From positions 372,001 through 436,000 of the forward strand of contig CANLSF010000004.1 of assembly GCA_947493695.1 (NCBI GenBank): a stretch of DNA of 64,000 nucleotides, given 5' to 3'. Shown piece by piece: positions 8,824 through 17,942 of this stretch (position 1 is its first letter; each line of letters starts with the position of its first letter). This stretch comes from an uncultured Kiloniellaceae bacterium. Lineage in GTDB: Bacteria > Pseudomonadota > Alphaproteobacteria > Kiloniellales > Kiloniellaceae. Under the pieces are notes generated by a model. The model did not search any database and was not told the origin of the DNA. It saw only the letters and a list, made by a program, of their open reading frames with translations. The position numbers were made by a program, and so were the translations under genes.

Positions 8824-10577
8824 TAGTGCATCTCCTCAGCCGGCTCGACACCGAAGACCTCCAGGCCGGATGCGATCACCACAGCAACCGAGCGCACCAG
8901 CGCCAGCCGCGCCTGCGTCAGTTCCGGCTCGCCAGGGCGAATAAACCGCAACTGCGCATTGTCGTTTCCGCCATGCCAGAGCGCATGAAAGGAAGCCGCC
9001 AGATCATAGAGGTAAAAAGCCACCCGATGTGGCTCGTGAGCCTCTGCTGCGCTTTCAACCAATCTGGGCCACTCGGCAAGCTGCTTCATAACACCAAGCT
9101 CTCCCGAGTCGGTCAACAGATTGAGATCGCTGTCTGCCAAAGACACATCATCTAGTGCCAGAGCCGGAAAGGCTTCAGCGCAGGCCCGCGCCACCGAAAA
9201 GGAGCGCGCATGGGCGTAATTGACGTAGAAAACCGGATTGTCCCGGCTCTGCTCGAGAACTTTTTCCAGATCAAAATCAAGGGTCGCATCGTTTTTGCGG
9301 GTCAGCATGATGAAACGCACCACGTCCTTCCCGACTTCATCGATAACCTCTTGAAGAGTCACGAAGTTACCGGAACGCTTGGACATTTTGACCATGTCGC
9401 CACCGCGCATCAGCTTCACAAGCTGACAGATCTTCACGTCAAGCACGCCCTCACCGCCCGTCAACGCGGAAACAGCCGCCTGCATCCGTTTCACATACCC
9501 ACCGTGATCGGCGCCCCAGATATTGATCATGGTCTTGCCGCCACGTTGGAATTTATCCAGATGGTAAGCGATATCGTTGGCGAAGTAGGTCAGGCTGCCG
9601 TCGGACTTGAGTAATGGCCGGTCGACATCATCGCCGAACTCGGTGGCCTTGAAGAGCGTCAGCGGCACCGGCTCCCAGTCATCAGGTTTCTTGCCCTTCG
9701 GCGGCTCCAGCACACCGACGTAGACAAGACCGCGATCCTCCAGGGTTTTAATTGCCGCCTTTACGCCGCCATTGTCGACCAGCGCGCGCTCGGATGAGAA
9801 TACATCGTGTTTTACGCCCAGAGACGCAAGATTTTCGCGCACCAGATCCATCAAGGCGTCGATTGCAAAGCGCCGAACCTCGGGCAACCATTCGCTTTCC
9901 GCGCTCTCTAACCACTTCGAACCGTCCCGTGCTGCGAGCGCCTTGCCGACATCCTTGAGGTATTCGCCCGGATAGAGGCCTTCCGGGATTTCACCGATAT
10001 CCTCGCCCAGGGCTTCGCGATAGCGCAGAAACGTGGATCTGGCCAAGACGTCGACCTGCGCACCTGCGTCGTTGATGTAATATTCGCGGATAACGTTGTA
10101 TCCGGCCTTGGCGATCAGAGAAGCCAGTGCATCCCCGACGACCGAACCGCGCGCATGACCAACCGTCAGCGGGCCCGTCGGATTGGCGGAAACAAATTCC
10201 ACATTGACGGTTTGACCGGCACCCATAGTGGAATCGCCGTAGTTTGTGCCGGATTTCAGGATATCCCGCACGCAGTTCCGCCAGGTGTCGCTCTCAAGCG
10301 TTACATTGATAAAGCCGGGACCGGCAATCTCCACGGAGCTGACGACAGGTAACTCGCGTAGGCGCGCAGCCAGGAGTTCCGCCAGATCTCGTGGCTTTTG
10401 ACCCGCCTGCTTGGCCAGAACCATCGCGGCATTGGTGGCGATGTCACCATGGCTGCGCTCGCGCGGCGGCTCGGCAGAAACCCGGGTAAAATCAAGGCCG
10501 TCCGGAAGTTGACCCGCTTGTGTCATATCCCCAAGCGCAACGAGAATAGAATCTCTGAAAGATTTGAAAACGTTCAT
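8823..10577 (-). CDS. argS: Arginyl-tRNA synthetase
   Basis: Class I synthetase charging tRNA-Arg. 584 residues, as expected. The HIGH-type motif is [18 protein letters not shown] (HARG form) at about residue 130, with the ArgRS N-terminal Add-1 domain before it ([19 protein letters not shown]). The KMSKS-like motif is [14 protein letters not shown], and the C-terminal DALR anticodon-binding domain begins near residue 455 ([13 protein letters not shown]). The ATG is at 10575-10577, 37 bases after the dgt stop. No anomalies. Confidence 0.97.
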   Translation of the reverse strand: MNVFKSFRDSILVALGDMTQAGQLPDGLDFTRVSAEPPRERSHGDIATNAAMVLAKQAGQKPRDLAELLAARLRELPVVSSVEIAGPGFINVTLESDTWRNCVRDILKSGTNYGDSTMGAGQTVNVEFVSANPTGPLTVGHARGSVVGDALASLIAKAGYNVIREYYINDAGAQVDVLARSTFLRYREALGEDIGEIPEGLYPGEYLKDVGKALAARDGSKWLESAESEWLPEVRRFAIDALMDLVRENLASLGVKHDVFSSERALVDNGGVKAAIKTLEDRGLVYVGVLEPPKGKKPDDWEPVPLTLFKATEFGDDVDRPLLKSDGSLTYFANDIAYHLDKFQRGGKTMINIWGADHGGYVKRMQAAVSALTGGEGVLDVKICQLVKLMRGGDMVKMSKRSGNFVTLQEVIDEVGKDVVRFIMLTRKNDATLDFDLEKVLEQSRDNPVFYVNYAHARSFSVARACAEAFPALALDDVSLADSDLNLLTDSGELGVMKQLAEWPRLVESAAEAHEPHRVAFYLYDLAASFHALWHGGNDNAQLRFIRPGEPELTQARLALVRSVAVVIASGLEVFGVEPAEEMH

Positions 10578-10614
10578 TTTATTGATTTTCTTGCCAATCG
10601 ATTTTTAAAGCCGC

Positions 10615-11808
10615 TCAGTCTTGCTGACCAATCAGTCGGGCATGTTCCTGCATGGCAAAGCGGTCTGTCATTCCTGCGATGTAATCGGCGATCAGGCGCG
10701 CACGACCCTTTTCATCAAGGCTTCCGGTTCCGTCACGCCATTCCTCGGGCAGTGCCGTCGGTGTCGCCTGGAAGTGCTGAAACAGCTCCTTGGCAACTCC
10801 TTTGACCTCCGTGGTCATTCGCATCACACGATCGTGGCGGTACATTCGCGAAAAGAGAAATGAGCGCAGAACACGCTCGTTCTCCCTCATCTCCTTCGAA
10901 AAGGCAACGACCGGGTGAGTTAAAGCCCTGATATCCGCGGCTGTACGAGGCCGAGCCGCCTCCAGCCGCCGATTGGTCTCTTCCAGAAGGTCAGTCACCA
11001 TGCGGTCGATGAGACGCCGGACCGATTCGTGAATCAGACTTGTCTGGTCAATGCCCGGATATGTCTTGGCCACATCCGCGAAAGTGGGACCAACCAGCGG
11101 GATCTCATGTAGATCCTCGATCGTGAAGAGCCCTGCCCTCAAGCCATCGTCGATATCATGATTGTTGTAGGCGATGTCGTCCGCAAGGGCGGCCACCTGG
11201 GCTTCAGGCCCTGCGAAGGTTCCGACCTCGAGATCGAAATCCTGACAGAAAGCGGCGATAAACCGCCCTACGCCACCTCGGCTAATCTCTTTCTCACTCG
11301 CATTGGGGCCCTCCAGGGGGCCGTTATGCTTAACAACGCCCTCCAACGCCTCCCAGGTAAGGTTGAGGCCTCTGAAGCGCGCGTAGCGATGTTCAAGATC
11401 TGTAACGATACGAAAGGTCTGTTCGTTATGGTCGAATCCGCCATAGGGCGCCATCATCTCGCCCAGAATATCCTCGCCCGCGTGGCCAAAAGGCGTATGC
11501 CCCAGGTCGTGTGCCAGGGCGATGGCCTCGGCCAGATCTTCATTCAGACGCAACGCCCGGCTGATACTCCGGGCGATCTGGGCGACTTCAATTGAATGCG
11601 TCAGCCGTGTCCTGAAATGATCGCCTTCATGATAGACGAAAACCTGGGTTTTATACTGCAAGCGCCGGAATGCACCTGAATGGATCACCCGGTCGCGGTC
11701 CCGCTGATAACAGGACCGGGTCGGGCTTTCAGGTTCGGCGACACGGCGGCCGCGCGTCTGGCTCGGATGACAGGCGTAGGGCGCCAGATTTTCTGCGGAA
11801 TCGACCAT
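10615..11808 (-). CDS. dgt: Deoxyguanosinetriphosphate triphosphohydrolase-like protein
   Basis: HD-superfamily phosphohydrolase that splits dNTPs into nucleoside and triphosphate, helping dNTP balance. 397 residues, matching the shorter alphaproteobacterial dGTPase-like class. Metal-binding residues are visible: His in RTRLTHSIEVAQIAR, the HD pair in ALAHDLGHTPFGHAGE, and Asp in DDIAYNNHDIDDG. The ATG at 11806-11808 is the first gene of the long minus-strand run; erpA is divergent 213 bases away. Substrate choice cannot be read from sequence alone. Confidence 0.93.
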   Translation of the reverse strand: MVDSAENLAPYACHPSQTRGRRVAEPESPTRSCYQRDRDRVIHSGAFRRLQYKTQVFVYHEGDHFRTRLTHSIEVAQIARSISRALRLNEDLAEAIALAHDLGHTPFGHAGEDILGEMMAPYGGFDHNEQTFRIVTDLEHRYARFRGLNLTWEALEGVVKHNGPLEGPNASEKEISRGGVGRFIAAFCQDFDLEVGTFAGPEAQVAALADDIAYNNHDIDDGLRAGLFTIEDLHEIPLVGPTFADVAKTYPGIDQTSLIHESVRRLIDRMVTDLLEETNRRLEAARPRTAADIRALTHPVVAFSKEMRENERVLRSFLFSRMYRHDRVMRMTTEVKGVAKELFQHFQATPTALPEEWRDGTGSLDEKGRARLIADYIAGMTDRFAMQEHARLIGQQD

Positions 11809-12021
11809 GCGCGGACACTACCGTTTCATACGGCAAAAACGCAACGGCTGAACCTCAAGAAGCTTTGATTTTCACAACTTTGTTCGACTTTATAGATAAA
11901 TCCGGTCAATCGCCCTGATGAATTGACAGTGGCTAACTTTTTCCTAAATAAGGGAAGAGTAGATTTTGCTGTTACAGAGATCGGCGCTATAGTGGCCAAA
12001 GATTAATCTGGAGGAACTGGA
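11809..12021. promoter_or_regulatory. Divergent intergenic region between dgt and erpA
   Basis: 213 bases that must hold the promoters for the minus-strand dgt run and for erpA. It is relatively AT-rich around 11866-11960. A strong erpA ribosome site (CTGGAGGAACTGGA) ends just before the ATG at 12022. I see no clear operator palindrome and no IscR-type site I could name with confidence. Confidence 0.45.
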
Positions 12022-12378
12022 ATGAGCGACGTCCTCGATGTCGTCAAAAAGCCTGAAGTGACCCTTTCCGCGTCTGCGGCAAAGCGAATCGCATGGCTGA
12101 TCGAACAGGAGGATCAGGCCGAGCTGATGATGCGGGTCTCGGTGTCCGGTGGTGGTTGCTCCGGCTTTCAGTATGGTTTCTCTTTCGACGACACCGTGAA
12201 TGCCGATGATCAGCGCTTCGAGCGTGATGGCGTTTCCGTGGTCATTGATGATACTTCGCTTGAACTCCTGGGGGGCGCGGAGATCGATTTCGTGGAAGAT
12301 CTGATCGGTGCATCCTTCCAGATCGTTAATCCGAACGCGACTTCCTCCTGCGGCTGCGGATCCTCCTTTTCGATCTAA
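12022..12378 (+). CDS. erpA: A-type iron-sulfur cluster insertion protein ErpA
   Basis: Carries Fe-S clusters to apo-proteins in the cytoplasm. 118 residues. The three conserved cysteines of A-type carriers are present: Cys46 in GGGCSGFQYGF and Cys110/Cys112 in SSCGCGSSF. The start has a near-ideal Shine-Dalgarno. Adjacent dgt and xthA are functionally unrelated, but this neighbourhood is common in alphaproteobacteria. Likely clients here are IlvD and the molybdenum hydroxylase small subunit; this is inference from family knowledge. Confidence 0.95.
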   Translation: MSDVLDVVKKPEVTLSASAAKRIAWLIEQEDQAELMMRVSVSGGGCSGFQYGFSFDDTVNADDQRFERDGVSVVIDDTSLELLGGAEIDFVEDLIGASFQIVNPNATSSCGCGSSFSI

Positions 12379-12483
12379 CCTCGAAAAAGCGATGCTGACC
12401 CGGCAGCGGTCATACATGCGCGGAACCGCCTTATTCTATCGTTTCGGGCGCTCAGTCGGACTGAGCATCTTGAGTATCTAACG

Positions 12484-12508
12484 GGCCGCTGACAGGCGGC
12501 CTTTGATT
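12484..12508 (+). terminator. Possible terminator after erpA
   Basis: Six-base GC stem (GGCCGC at 12484-12489, GCGGCC at 12496-12501) with a six-base loop, followed by TTTGATTT. Short but well placed between erpA and xthA. Confidence 0.5.
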
Positions 12509-12524
12509 TATCCAGCGGGGGCAC

Positions 12525-13298
12525 ATGGTCAAAATAGCGACCTGGAACGTCAATTCAGTCAATAAACGGCTGCCAAATCTTCTCGAATGGCTGGAATCCT
12601 CCAAACCGGATGTGGCGCTTCTTCAGGAACTGAAATGCGTTGAAGAGAAGTTTCCGCGCCTTGAGATCGAAGCCGCCGGTTATCACGTCGCTCTGACCTC
12701 GCAGAAAAGCTACAACGGCGTGGCAATGCTCTCTCGCCAACCCATCGAGAAGGTTCTGATCGGGTTGCCGGGCGACGAGAGTGACGAACAGGCACGCTAT
12801 GTCGAAGGAACAACTTTCGGCCTTCGGATCGCAGCCTTGTACCTGCCCAATGGCAATCCCGTTTCGAGCGAGAAGTTTCCATATAAACTCCGCTGGATGG
12901 AGCGGCTCCGTAAGCATGCGCAGGAGCTCCTGCGTAGTGAGGAACCTATCATCCTGGGGGGTGACTACAATATCATTCCAAGCGATGACGACGCCTACGA
13001 CGCCATCAAGTTTCAGGACGACGCGCTCAGCCGGCCAGAATCACGCCGTGAATTCAGGGCGCTGCTAAACCTCGGTTATACGGAAGCCTGGGCCAGCCTG
13101 CACAGCGAACGCCACGTCTACAGTTACTGGGATTACTATGGTCAGGCTTTTGATCATGACAATGGCCTGAGGATCGATCACCTGTTGCTCTCGCCCCAGG
13201 CGGCCGATCGCCTTCTGCGGTGCGAAGTCGAGCGGGAACCGCGCGGCAAGGAAAATCCCTCTGATCATACCCCGGTCTGGTGCGAGCTTTCCGAATGA
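12525..13298 (+). CDS. xthA: Exodeoxyribonuclease III (AP endonuclease)
   Basis: Base-excision repair enzyme cleaving 5' of abasic sites and degrading 3' ends. 257 residues, typical for the ExoIII branch. Visible active-site blocks of the exonuclease/endonuclease/phosphatase fold are ATWNVNSVNKRL at the N-terminus, LLQELKCVEEKFP (metal Glu), GGDYNIIPSDDDAYD (Asp/Asn) and ENPSDHTPVW (catalytic Asp-His) at the C-terminus. The rhomboid gene starts 55 bases downstream on the same strand. Confidence 0.95.
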   Translation: MVKIATWNVNSVNKRLPNLLEWLESSKPDVALLQELKCVEEKFPRLEIEAAGYHVALTSQKSYNGVAMLSRQPIEKVLIGLPGDESDEQARYVEGTTFGLRIAALYLPNGNPVSSEKFPYKLRWMERLRKHAQELLRSEEPIILGGDYNIIPSDDDAYDAIKFQDDALSRPESRREFRALLNLGYTEAWASLHSERHVYSYWDYYGQAFDHDNGLRIDHLLLSPQAADRLLRCEVEREPRGKENPSDHTPVWCELSE

Positions 13299-13353
13299 AG
13301 CGTCAGGGCCCAAGCGGATCCGCGAAGACTTTCAAGCAGGTTTTGGCTTCCTG

Positions 13354-14127
13354 ATGCCGTTCATTCTGCCTCTCGATGATGACAATCCGCGCATCAGGCT
13401 TCCGCACCCCTGGGTCAACTGGACCCTGATCGGTCTGTGTATTGCCGTTTTTGCACTTCAGTTCATCAGTCCGGCGGGCGTCGAGAACAATCTGATCAGA
13501 ACCTTCGGGGCGACGCCTCATCTCCTGATCAACGGAGCTCTCGAGAGCCATACCTCCATGGGGGTGCCGGCGATTGCGACATTGATCTCATACGCGTTTC
13601 TGCACGGCAACTTCGTTCACCTGCTATTGAATATGCTGGTCCTATGGGTCTACGGCGATAACGTCGAAGATTCGATGGGGCACACGAACTACTTGGTTTT
13701 CTACCTGATCTGCGGGATTTTGGCTGTTTTCAGCCAGATTTTGATCAATCCTGCATCTCTTAGCCCGATCATTGGCGCCAGCGGAGCGCTTGCCGGTATC
13801 ATGGGCGCTTACTTTGTTCTCTACCCAAAGGCACGCCTCCTCGTTCCAATCTTTATCTTCCCCGTCTACCTGCCTGCCTACCTCGTCCTCTCCTTCTGGA
13901 TGCTGTTCCAGATCATTGCGGCATTCCAGGCGGAATCAGCAGTTTCGGGCGTCGCCTGGTGGGCGCATATCGGTGGATTTGTCGCCGGCGCACTGCTTGT
14001 GAAGTTCTTTCGCCACAAGACTCACTTCAACATGGCCCCTCATGAACTGCCGAAGGGGATCGAAATCGAGAGTTTCGGCAAGGACCGGAACTCCAAGCGG
14101 GCCCGCAGCCGAGAAGACGAGAGATGA
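13354..14127 (+). CDS. Rhomboid-family intramembrane serine protease
   Basis: Membrane protease cleaving transmembrane substrates; the substrate is unknown. 257 residues with six hydrophobic helices. Catalytic Ser143 lies in IIGASGALAGIMGAY and the general-base His205 in AWWAHIGGFVAG; the HLLLN motif (residues 89-93) precedes them. All three key sites look intact, so it is predicted active. The N-terminus begins with a short cytoplasmic stretch before helix 1 (WTLIGLCIAVFALQF). The C-terminal tail after residue 220 is basic and polar. No strong ribosome site is seen upstream; possible coupling to xthA. Confidence 0.9.
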   Translation: MPFILPLDDDNPRIRLPHPWVNWTLIGLCIAVFALQFISPAGVENNLIRTFGATPHLLINGALESHTSMGVPAIATLISYAFLHGNFVHLLLNMLVLWVYGDNVEDSMGHTNYLVFYLICGILAVFSQILINPASLSPIIGASGALAGIMGAYFVLYPKARLLVPIFIFPVYLPAYLVLSFWMLFQIIAAFQAESAVSGVAWWAHIGGFVAGALLVKFFRHKTHFNMAPHELPKGIEIESFGKDRNSKRARSREDER

Positions 14128-14177
14128 AGGGTTCGTGTGTTTAGGGGACGACCAGATAAAGCACTGTCGAGAGCGGA

Positions 14178-14543
14178 TCACTGGCTCAGCGAGTCACGAT
14201 ACTCATTAATCTCGCGGATGAACTGGTCGAGTTTCTGCGCAAAATGACCTTTCGTCATGTCCAACTCCGCAACCATATTTTTGGTGTCTAAACGATCTTC
14301 AGGTTGGGTTTTCCCAATACGAACTGTCCAAATAGCCGCGCTTTTGTTCGGACCTTCATACATCGGATCGACGAGAAAACTAACGATAAGGCTATGTCCA
14401 TACGCCTGAGCGATTGAGCTTATTGCCCAGTGTTCGTCCACCCACGACTCTGTATCCTCATCAATCTGCACAACCTCCCAGCCAGATTGGGAGAGTGCAG
14501 CGCGAATTTGGTCTCTATAATTCGTCTTTGACGGTCCACGCAT
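14178..14543 (-). CDS. Hypothetical protein, 121 residues
   Basis: Not recognised. The protein is soluble, mildly acidic and begins MRGPSKTNYRDQIRAALSQ; the body contains VVQIDEDTESWVDEHWAISSIAQ and a final predicted helix rich in Gln/Lys/Arg. No signal peptide, membrane segment or cysteine cluster is seen. The pattern of conserved-looking Trp/Gly and a hydrophobic core strand (GHSLIVSFLVDP) suggests a real alpha/beta domain. It converges with the rhomboid gene (50-base gap) and its base composition is lower in GC than the neighbours, which fits recent acquisition. No function is proposed. Confidence 0.6.
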   Translation of the reverse strand: MRGPSKTNYRDQIRAALSQSGWEVVQIDEDTESWVDEHWAISSIAQAYGHSLIVSFLVDPMYEGPNKSAAIWTVRIGKTQPEDRLDTKNMVAELDMTKGHFAQKLDQFIREINEYRDSLSQ

Positions 14544-15003
14544 CTGACCAATTTAGAGGAATCTCGCATCAGAACACAAATTGATCGGACCTCTTTAGAA
14601 ACCTGTTGTCGCTGTTTCAGAATAGGTGAGTCAGGTGCAAGCCCAATGGCTTCAAGCCACTTCACTCCACCACGAAACACCAGCCGCGCAAGCGTTTTGA
14701 AACATGGTTAACAAATTACCGGGACACTCCCCTGCCTGACCTAATAAGCCACAAGTGATGACTTGCAGTGTAATTGATTACACAGCTCGTTTTGAGAATT
14801 AGATGACTCAATTCGAAAATTTTTATTACAGCGTTAACAAACAGAAGTTGAATCGCTTCGCGCTGTCACTTCCAATCAGCAGTTAATCTCCGGTCAAATC
14901 AAGATCTATAAGCTCACATAATCATAAATCTTTAAGGACTGCGGGCTTATACATCGACGGGCGCAGATGCGCAGTTTGGATCATTGAGTAGGTGGTGGGG
15001 GTC
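14544..15003. promoter_or_regulatory. AT-rich intergenic region upstream of cheZ
   Basis: About 460 bases without a convincing gene. From 14700 it becomes clearly AT-rich and probably holds the cheZ promoter. A perfect 7-base inverted repeat with a 2-base centre (GTGTAAT at 14768-14774, ATTACAC at 14777-14783) lies 221 bases before the cheZ start and could be an operator. A G-rich ribosome site (GGTGGTGGGGG) immediately precedes the ATG. Confidence 0.45.
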
Positions 15004-15786
15004 ATGTCGCAAAGCGTACCTGTTAAAGAGTTCTCCGCAGAACGCGAACTTCGTATGCGTCAGCACAGTCGGTTGCTGAACGGCAAAGATGGGGCAGACA
15101 GTCAAACTCTGGCCAGCGTCATGTCGGCCACAGACAGTTCTGGTGTTACCAATGCAGAGATTCTGGAAGCCATTCAGGATCTGGGCGCAAAGCTCACTGA
15201 GGGCGGTGGCGGAACTGCCGACCCCATGATGCCTGATGACGAAAAGTCCGCCCTTGAGGAAGCAAAAGACGTTCGTATCGAAATTGCCCAGATGGTGCGA
15301 TCGATCGGTCGCGCCAAGGCAGAAATCGCGTCGATCAAGCACCCGCTCGCAAGCGAAGGCGATGACAAGGTTCACCGGGCTTCGAGCGAACTCGATGCCA
15401 TCGTGTTGGATACAGAAACGGCGACCAACAAGATTCTTGCCGGCAACGAGAATATTGAATCGGCGATTAACAAGCTCAATACGACACACCATGATGACCC
15501 TGACGTTCAGGCCATGGCTGAAGATGTCGCCTTTAACGTGATTGAAATCCTTGAAGCCTGTAACTTTCAGGACATCACCGGACAACGCATTACCAAGGTC
15601 GTCAACACCCTGCGTTACATCGAAGATCGCATTCTTGCAATGATCTCGATCTGGGGTGTTGAAGCCTTTAGCGACCTACCGGTTGAAGTTGAGGACGAGC
15701 GCGAAGGTGACGACGCGCTTATGAATGGCCCAGCCATCGCCAATGAAGGCATTTCCCAGGACGATATCGACGCCCTGTTTGACTGA
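15004..15786 (+). CDS. cheZ: CheZ-family CheY-P phosphatase
   Basis: Predicted to dephosphorylate CheY in chemotaxis signalling. 260 residues from the ATG at 15004, which has a G-rich ribosome site; an in-frame GTG lies 12 bases upstream. The body is helical. The diagnostic ACNFQDITGQRITKVV block is at about residues 185-200, holding the catalytic Asp190 and Gln194 equivalents. The last 11 residues (ISQDDIDALFD) resemble the CheY-binding tail of CheZ and also the CheY-binding N-terminal peptide of FliM. No other chemotaxis gene is in the window. Confidence 0.85.
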   Translation: MSQSVPVKEFSAERELRMRQHSRLLNGKDGADSQTLASVMSATDSSGVTNAEILEAIQDLGAKLTEGGGGTADPMMPDDEKSALEEAKDVRIEIAQMVRSIGRAKAEIASIKHPLASEGDDKVHRASSELDAIVLDTETATNKILAGNENIESAINKLNTTHHDDPDVQAMAEDVAFNVIEILEACNFQDITGQRITKVVNTLRYIEDRILAMISIWGVEAFSDLPVEVEDEREGDDALMNGPAIANEGISQDDIDALFD

Positions 15787-15835
15787 CGCTTCTGTCTGCG
15801 AGCCGAGCTACGCTCTAAAGACACTGTGAGAACGA

Positions 15836-15864
15836 AAAAGCGGAGGCCTGAAGCCTCCGCTTTT
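15836..15864. terminator. Bidirectional terminator between cheZ and ilvD
   Basis: Perfect 12-base stem (AAAAGCGGAGGC at 15836-15847, complement at 15853-15864) with a five-base loop. The stem ends in A/T runs on both sides, so it can act for cheZ on the plus strand and for ilvD on the minus strand. Confidence 0.85.
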
Positions 15865-15918
15865 CTGTTTGGACCTAGACTTCTCAGCTCACGATGGGCC
15901 CAAGAAGTCGATTGCAGA

Positions 15919-17652
15919 TTAAATGTCCGCAAAGACGTGTGTCTCGGCTTTGGCCCCTGGATGCGTAACCGCGCCCTGATAGGCCGGACCGACCGTCTGA
16001 GCATAGCGCCAGATCGCGCCGGCCTGGAAGTCGTGTTTCCGCGGTTTCCATTCCTTGCGCCGGCTTTCCAGCTCTTCGTCCGAGAGATCAACGGTGATGC
16101 TGCCCTGATCCGCATCGATCGTGATCATATCGCCGTCCTTCAGCAACCCGATTGGACCTGCCACAGCAGCTTCCGGACCGACGTGTCCGATGCAAAAGCC
16201 GCGGGTCGCGCCTGAGAAGCGTCCATCGGTGATCAGGGCGACCTTGTCGCCCATACCCTGACCATAGAGGGCCGCGGTGGTTGCCAGCATCTCACGCATG
16301 CCCGGGCCGCCCTTGGGGCCTTCGTTGCGGATGACCAGAACCTCGCCTTCTTTGTAACTCCGCTCTTCGACTGCGGCGAAAGCATCTTCCTCACATTCGA
16401 AGACACGGGCGGGACCGGTGAACTTCAGCTGTGTCATTCCGGCGATCTTCACGATCGCGCCTTCCGGCGCCAGATTGCCCTTGAGACCAACCACGCCGCC
16501 GGTCGAAGACAGGGGTTTGGAGGTCGGCATAATAATGTCCTGATCGGTCGGGAAGGTCACTTTTTCCATCTGTTCGGCAATGGTCTCGCCGGTAACGGTG
16601 ATGCAATCGCCGTGCAGATAACCGCCGTCGTACAGGGCTTTCATCAGAACCTGAACGCCGCCGATCTCATACATGTCCTTCGCGACGTAACGTCCGCCGG
16701 GCTTCAGGTCCGCTATGTAAGGGGTTTCGCGGAAGATCTTCGTAACGTCTTCCAGATCGAAGTCGATACCGATCTCGTTGGCAATTGCAGGCAGGTGTAA
16801 ACCGGCATTCGTCGAGCCACCGGAAGCGGCGACAATCCGGGCAGCGTTCTCCAGGGATTTACGGGTCACGACATCACGCGGGCGGATACCAAGTGCGATA
16901 CACTTCATCACAGCTTCGCCCGAGGCTTCCGCGTAAGCATCACGGGATTCGTAGGGGGCTGGTGCGCCAGCGGAATAGGGAATTGCAAGTCCCATGGCTT
17001 CCGAGACACAGGCCATTGTGTTTGCCGTGAACTGACCGCCGCAGGATCCTGCCGAAGGACAGGCAACGCACTCAATGCCACGCAGCTCTTCATCCGAAAT
17101 CTTGCCTGCAGAGTGCGCGCCGACGGCTTCAAAAACATCCTGAACCGTGATGTCCTTGCCTTTATGACGACCCGGCAGGATCGACCCGCCGTACATGAAG
17201 ATCGAGGGAACGTTCAAGCGCACCATGGCCATCATCATGCCCGGTAGCGACTTATCGCAGCCGGCGAGGCCAACAAGCGCGTCGTAACAGTGTCCACGCA
17301 TGGTCAACTCAACCGAGTCAGCAATGAGGTCGCGGCTGACCAGGGAGGACTTCATCCCGGAGTGCCCCATGGCAATGCCGTCGGTCACGGTGATGGTGGT
17401 AAACTCGCGAGGCGTACCCGAAGCGGCTTTGACGCCTTTCTTGACGGCCTGAGCCTGCCGAGAGAGAGAAATATTGCAGGGGGCAGCTTCGTTCCAGCAG
17501 GTCGCCACACCGACGAAAGGCTGCGCGATCTCCTCATCGGTCATTCCCATTGCGTAGTAATAGGAACGATGCGGTGCGGAAGCCGGTCCGACCGAAACGT
17601 GACGGCTGGGAAGTTTCGACTTATCGAAATCGGGGTTGCTTTTGAGTGGCAT
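15919..17652 (-). CDS. ilvD: Dihydroxy-acid dehydratase
   Basis: Fe-S dehydratase making the 2-keto acids of valine and isoleucine (and pantothenate precursors). 577 residues, the family norm. Cluster cysteines appear in VATCWNEAAPCNISL, LAGCDKSLPGM and CVACPSAGSCGGQFTANTM; the C-terminal GRFSGATRGFCIGHVGPEA block carries the catalytic Ser region. A strong ribosome site (GAGGGAG) precedes the ATG at 17650-17652. Transcribed alone, ending at the shared terminator 15836-15864. No other branched-chain genes are near. Confidence 0.97.
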   Translation of the reverse strand: MPLKSNPDFDKSKLPSRHVSVGPASAPHRSYYYAMGMTDEEIAQPFVGVATCWNEAAPCNISLSRQAQAVKKGVKAASGTPREFTTITVTDGIAMGHSGMKSSLVSRDLIADSVELTMRGHCYDALVGLAGCDKSLPGMMMAMVRLNVPSIFMYGGSILPGRHKGKDITVQDVFEAVGAHSAGKISDEELRGIECVACPSAGSCGGQFTANTMACVSEAMGLAIPYSAGAPAPYESRDAYAEASGEAVMKCIALGIRPRDVVTRKSLENAARIVAASGGSTNAGLHLPAIANEIGIDFDLEDVTKIFRETPYIADLKPGGRYVAKDMYEIGGVQVLMKALYDGGYLHGDCITVTGETIAEQMEKVTFPTDQDIIMPTSKPLSSTGGVVGLKGNLAPEGAIVKIAGMTQLKFTGPARVFECEEDAFAAVEERSYKEGEVLVIRNEGPKGGPGMREMLATTAALYGQGMGDKVALITDGRFSGATRGFCIGHVGPEAAVAGPIGLLKDGDMITIDADQGSITVDLSDEELESRRKEWKPRKHDFQAGAIWRYAQTVGPAYQGAVTHPGAKAETHVFADI

Positions 17653-17942
17653 GACACTCCCTCTGCTGCATTTTGTTATTGTCCACCTCGGAGTGGCCTT
17701 TTTCGCGGCCGAACTCCTGAATACCGCGCGCAGAATAGCGATGCGGTCAGGACTGCACCAACATTATTAATGCACAACACCCGGGCACAAACTGCATGGA
17801 GGTATGAGGGATGGCGTTCCCGACAGATAGGAAGCAAAGAGAGCCTTCGGCGGAGTCACGAAACGTCACGTTGTTCCCAGTGCAGACACTGACACGACCG
17901 CCTTTTAACCGCAATTTCGCGCGGTATTTCGTGTCAAAGGTC
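17653..17942. other. Intergenic region upstream of ilvD
   Basis: 290 bases between the dimethylargininase stop and the ilvD start. It should contain the ilvD promoter. I see no leader peptide with a run of branched-chain codons, no T-box and no clear terminator. Confidence 0.4.

Noticed and set aside
11944-12417. 157-codon minus-strand frame opposite erpA
   Set aside because: erpA has conserved cysteines and a strong ribosome site; the opposite frame has no family features.
14420-14680. 86-codon minus-strand frame overlapping the start of the 121-residue unknown gene
   Set aside because: Protein-like features and the better start belong to the other frame; this one is basic and irregular.
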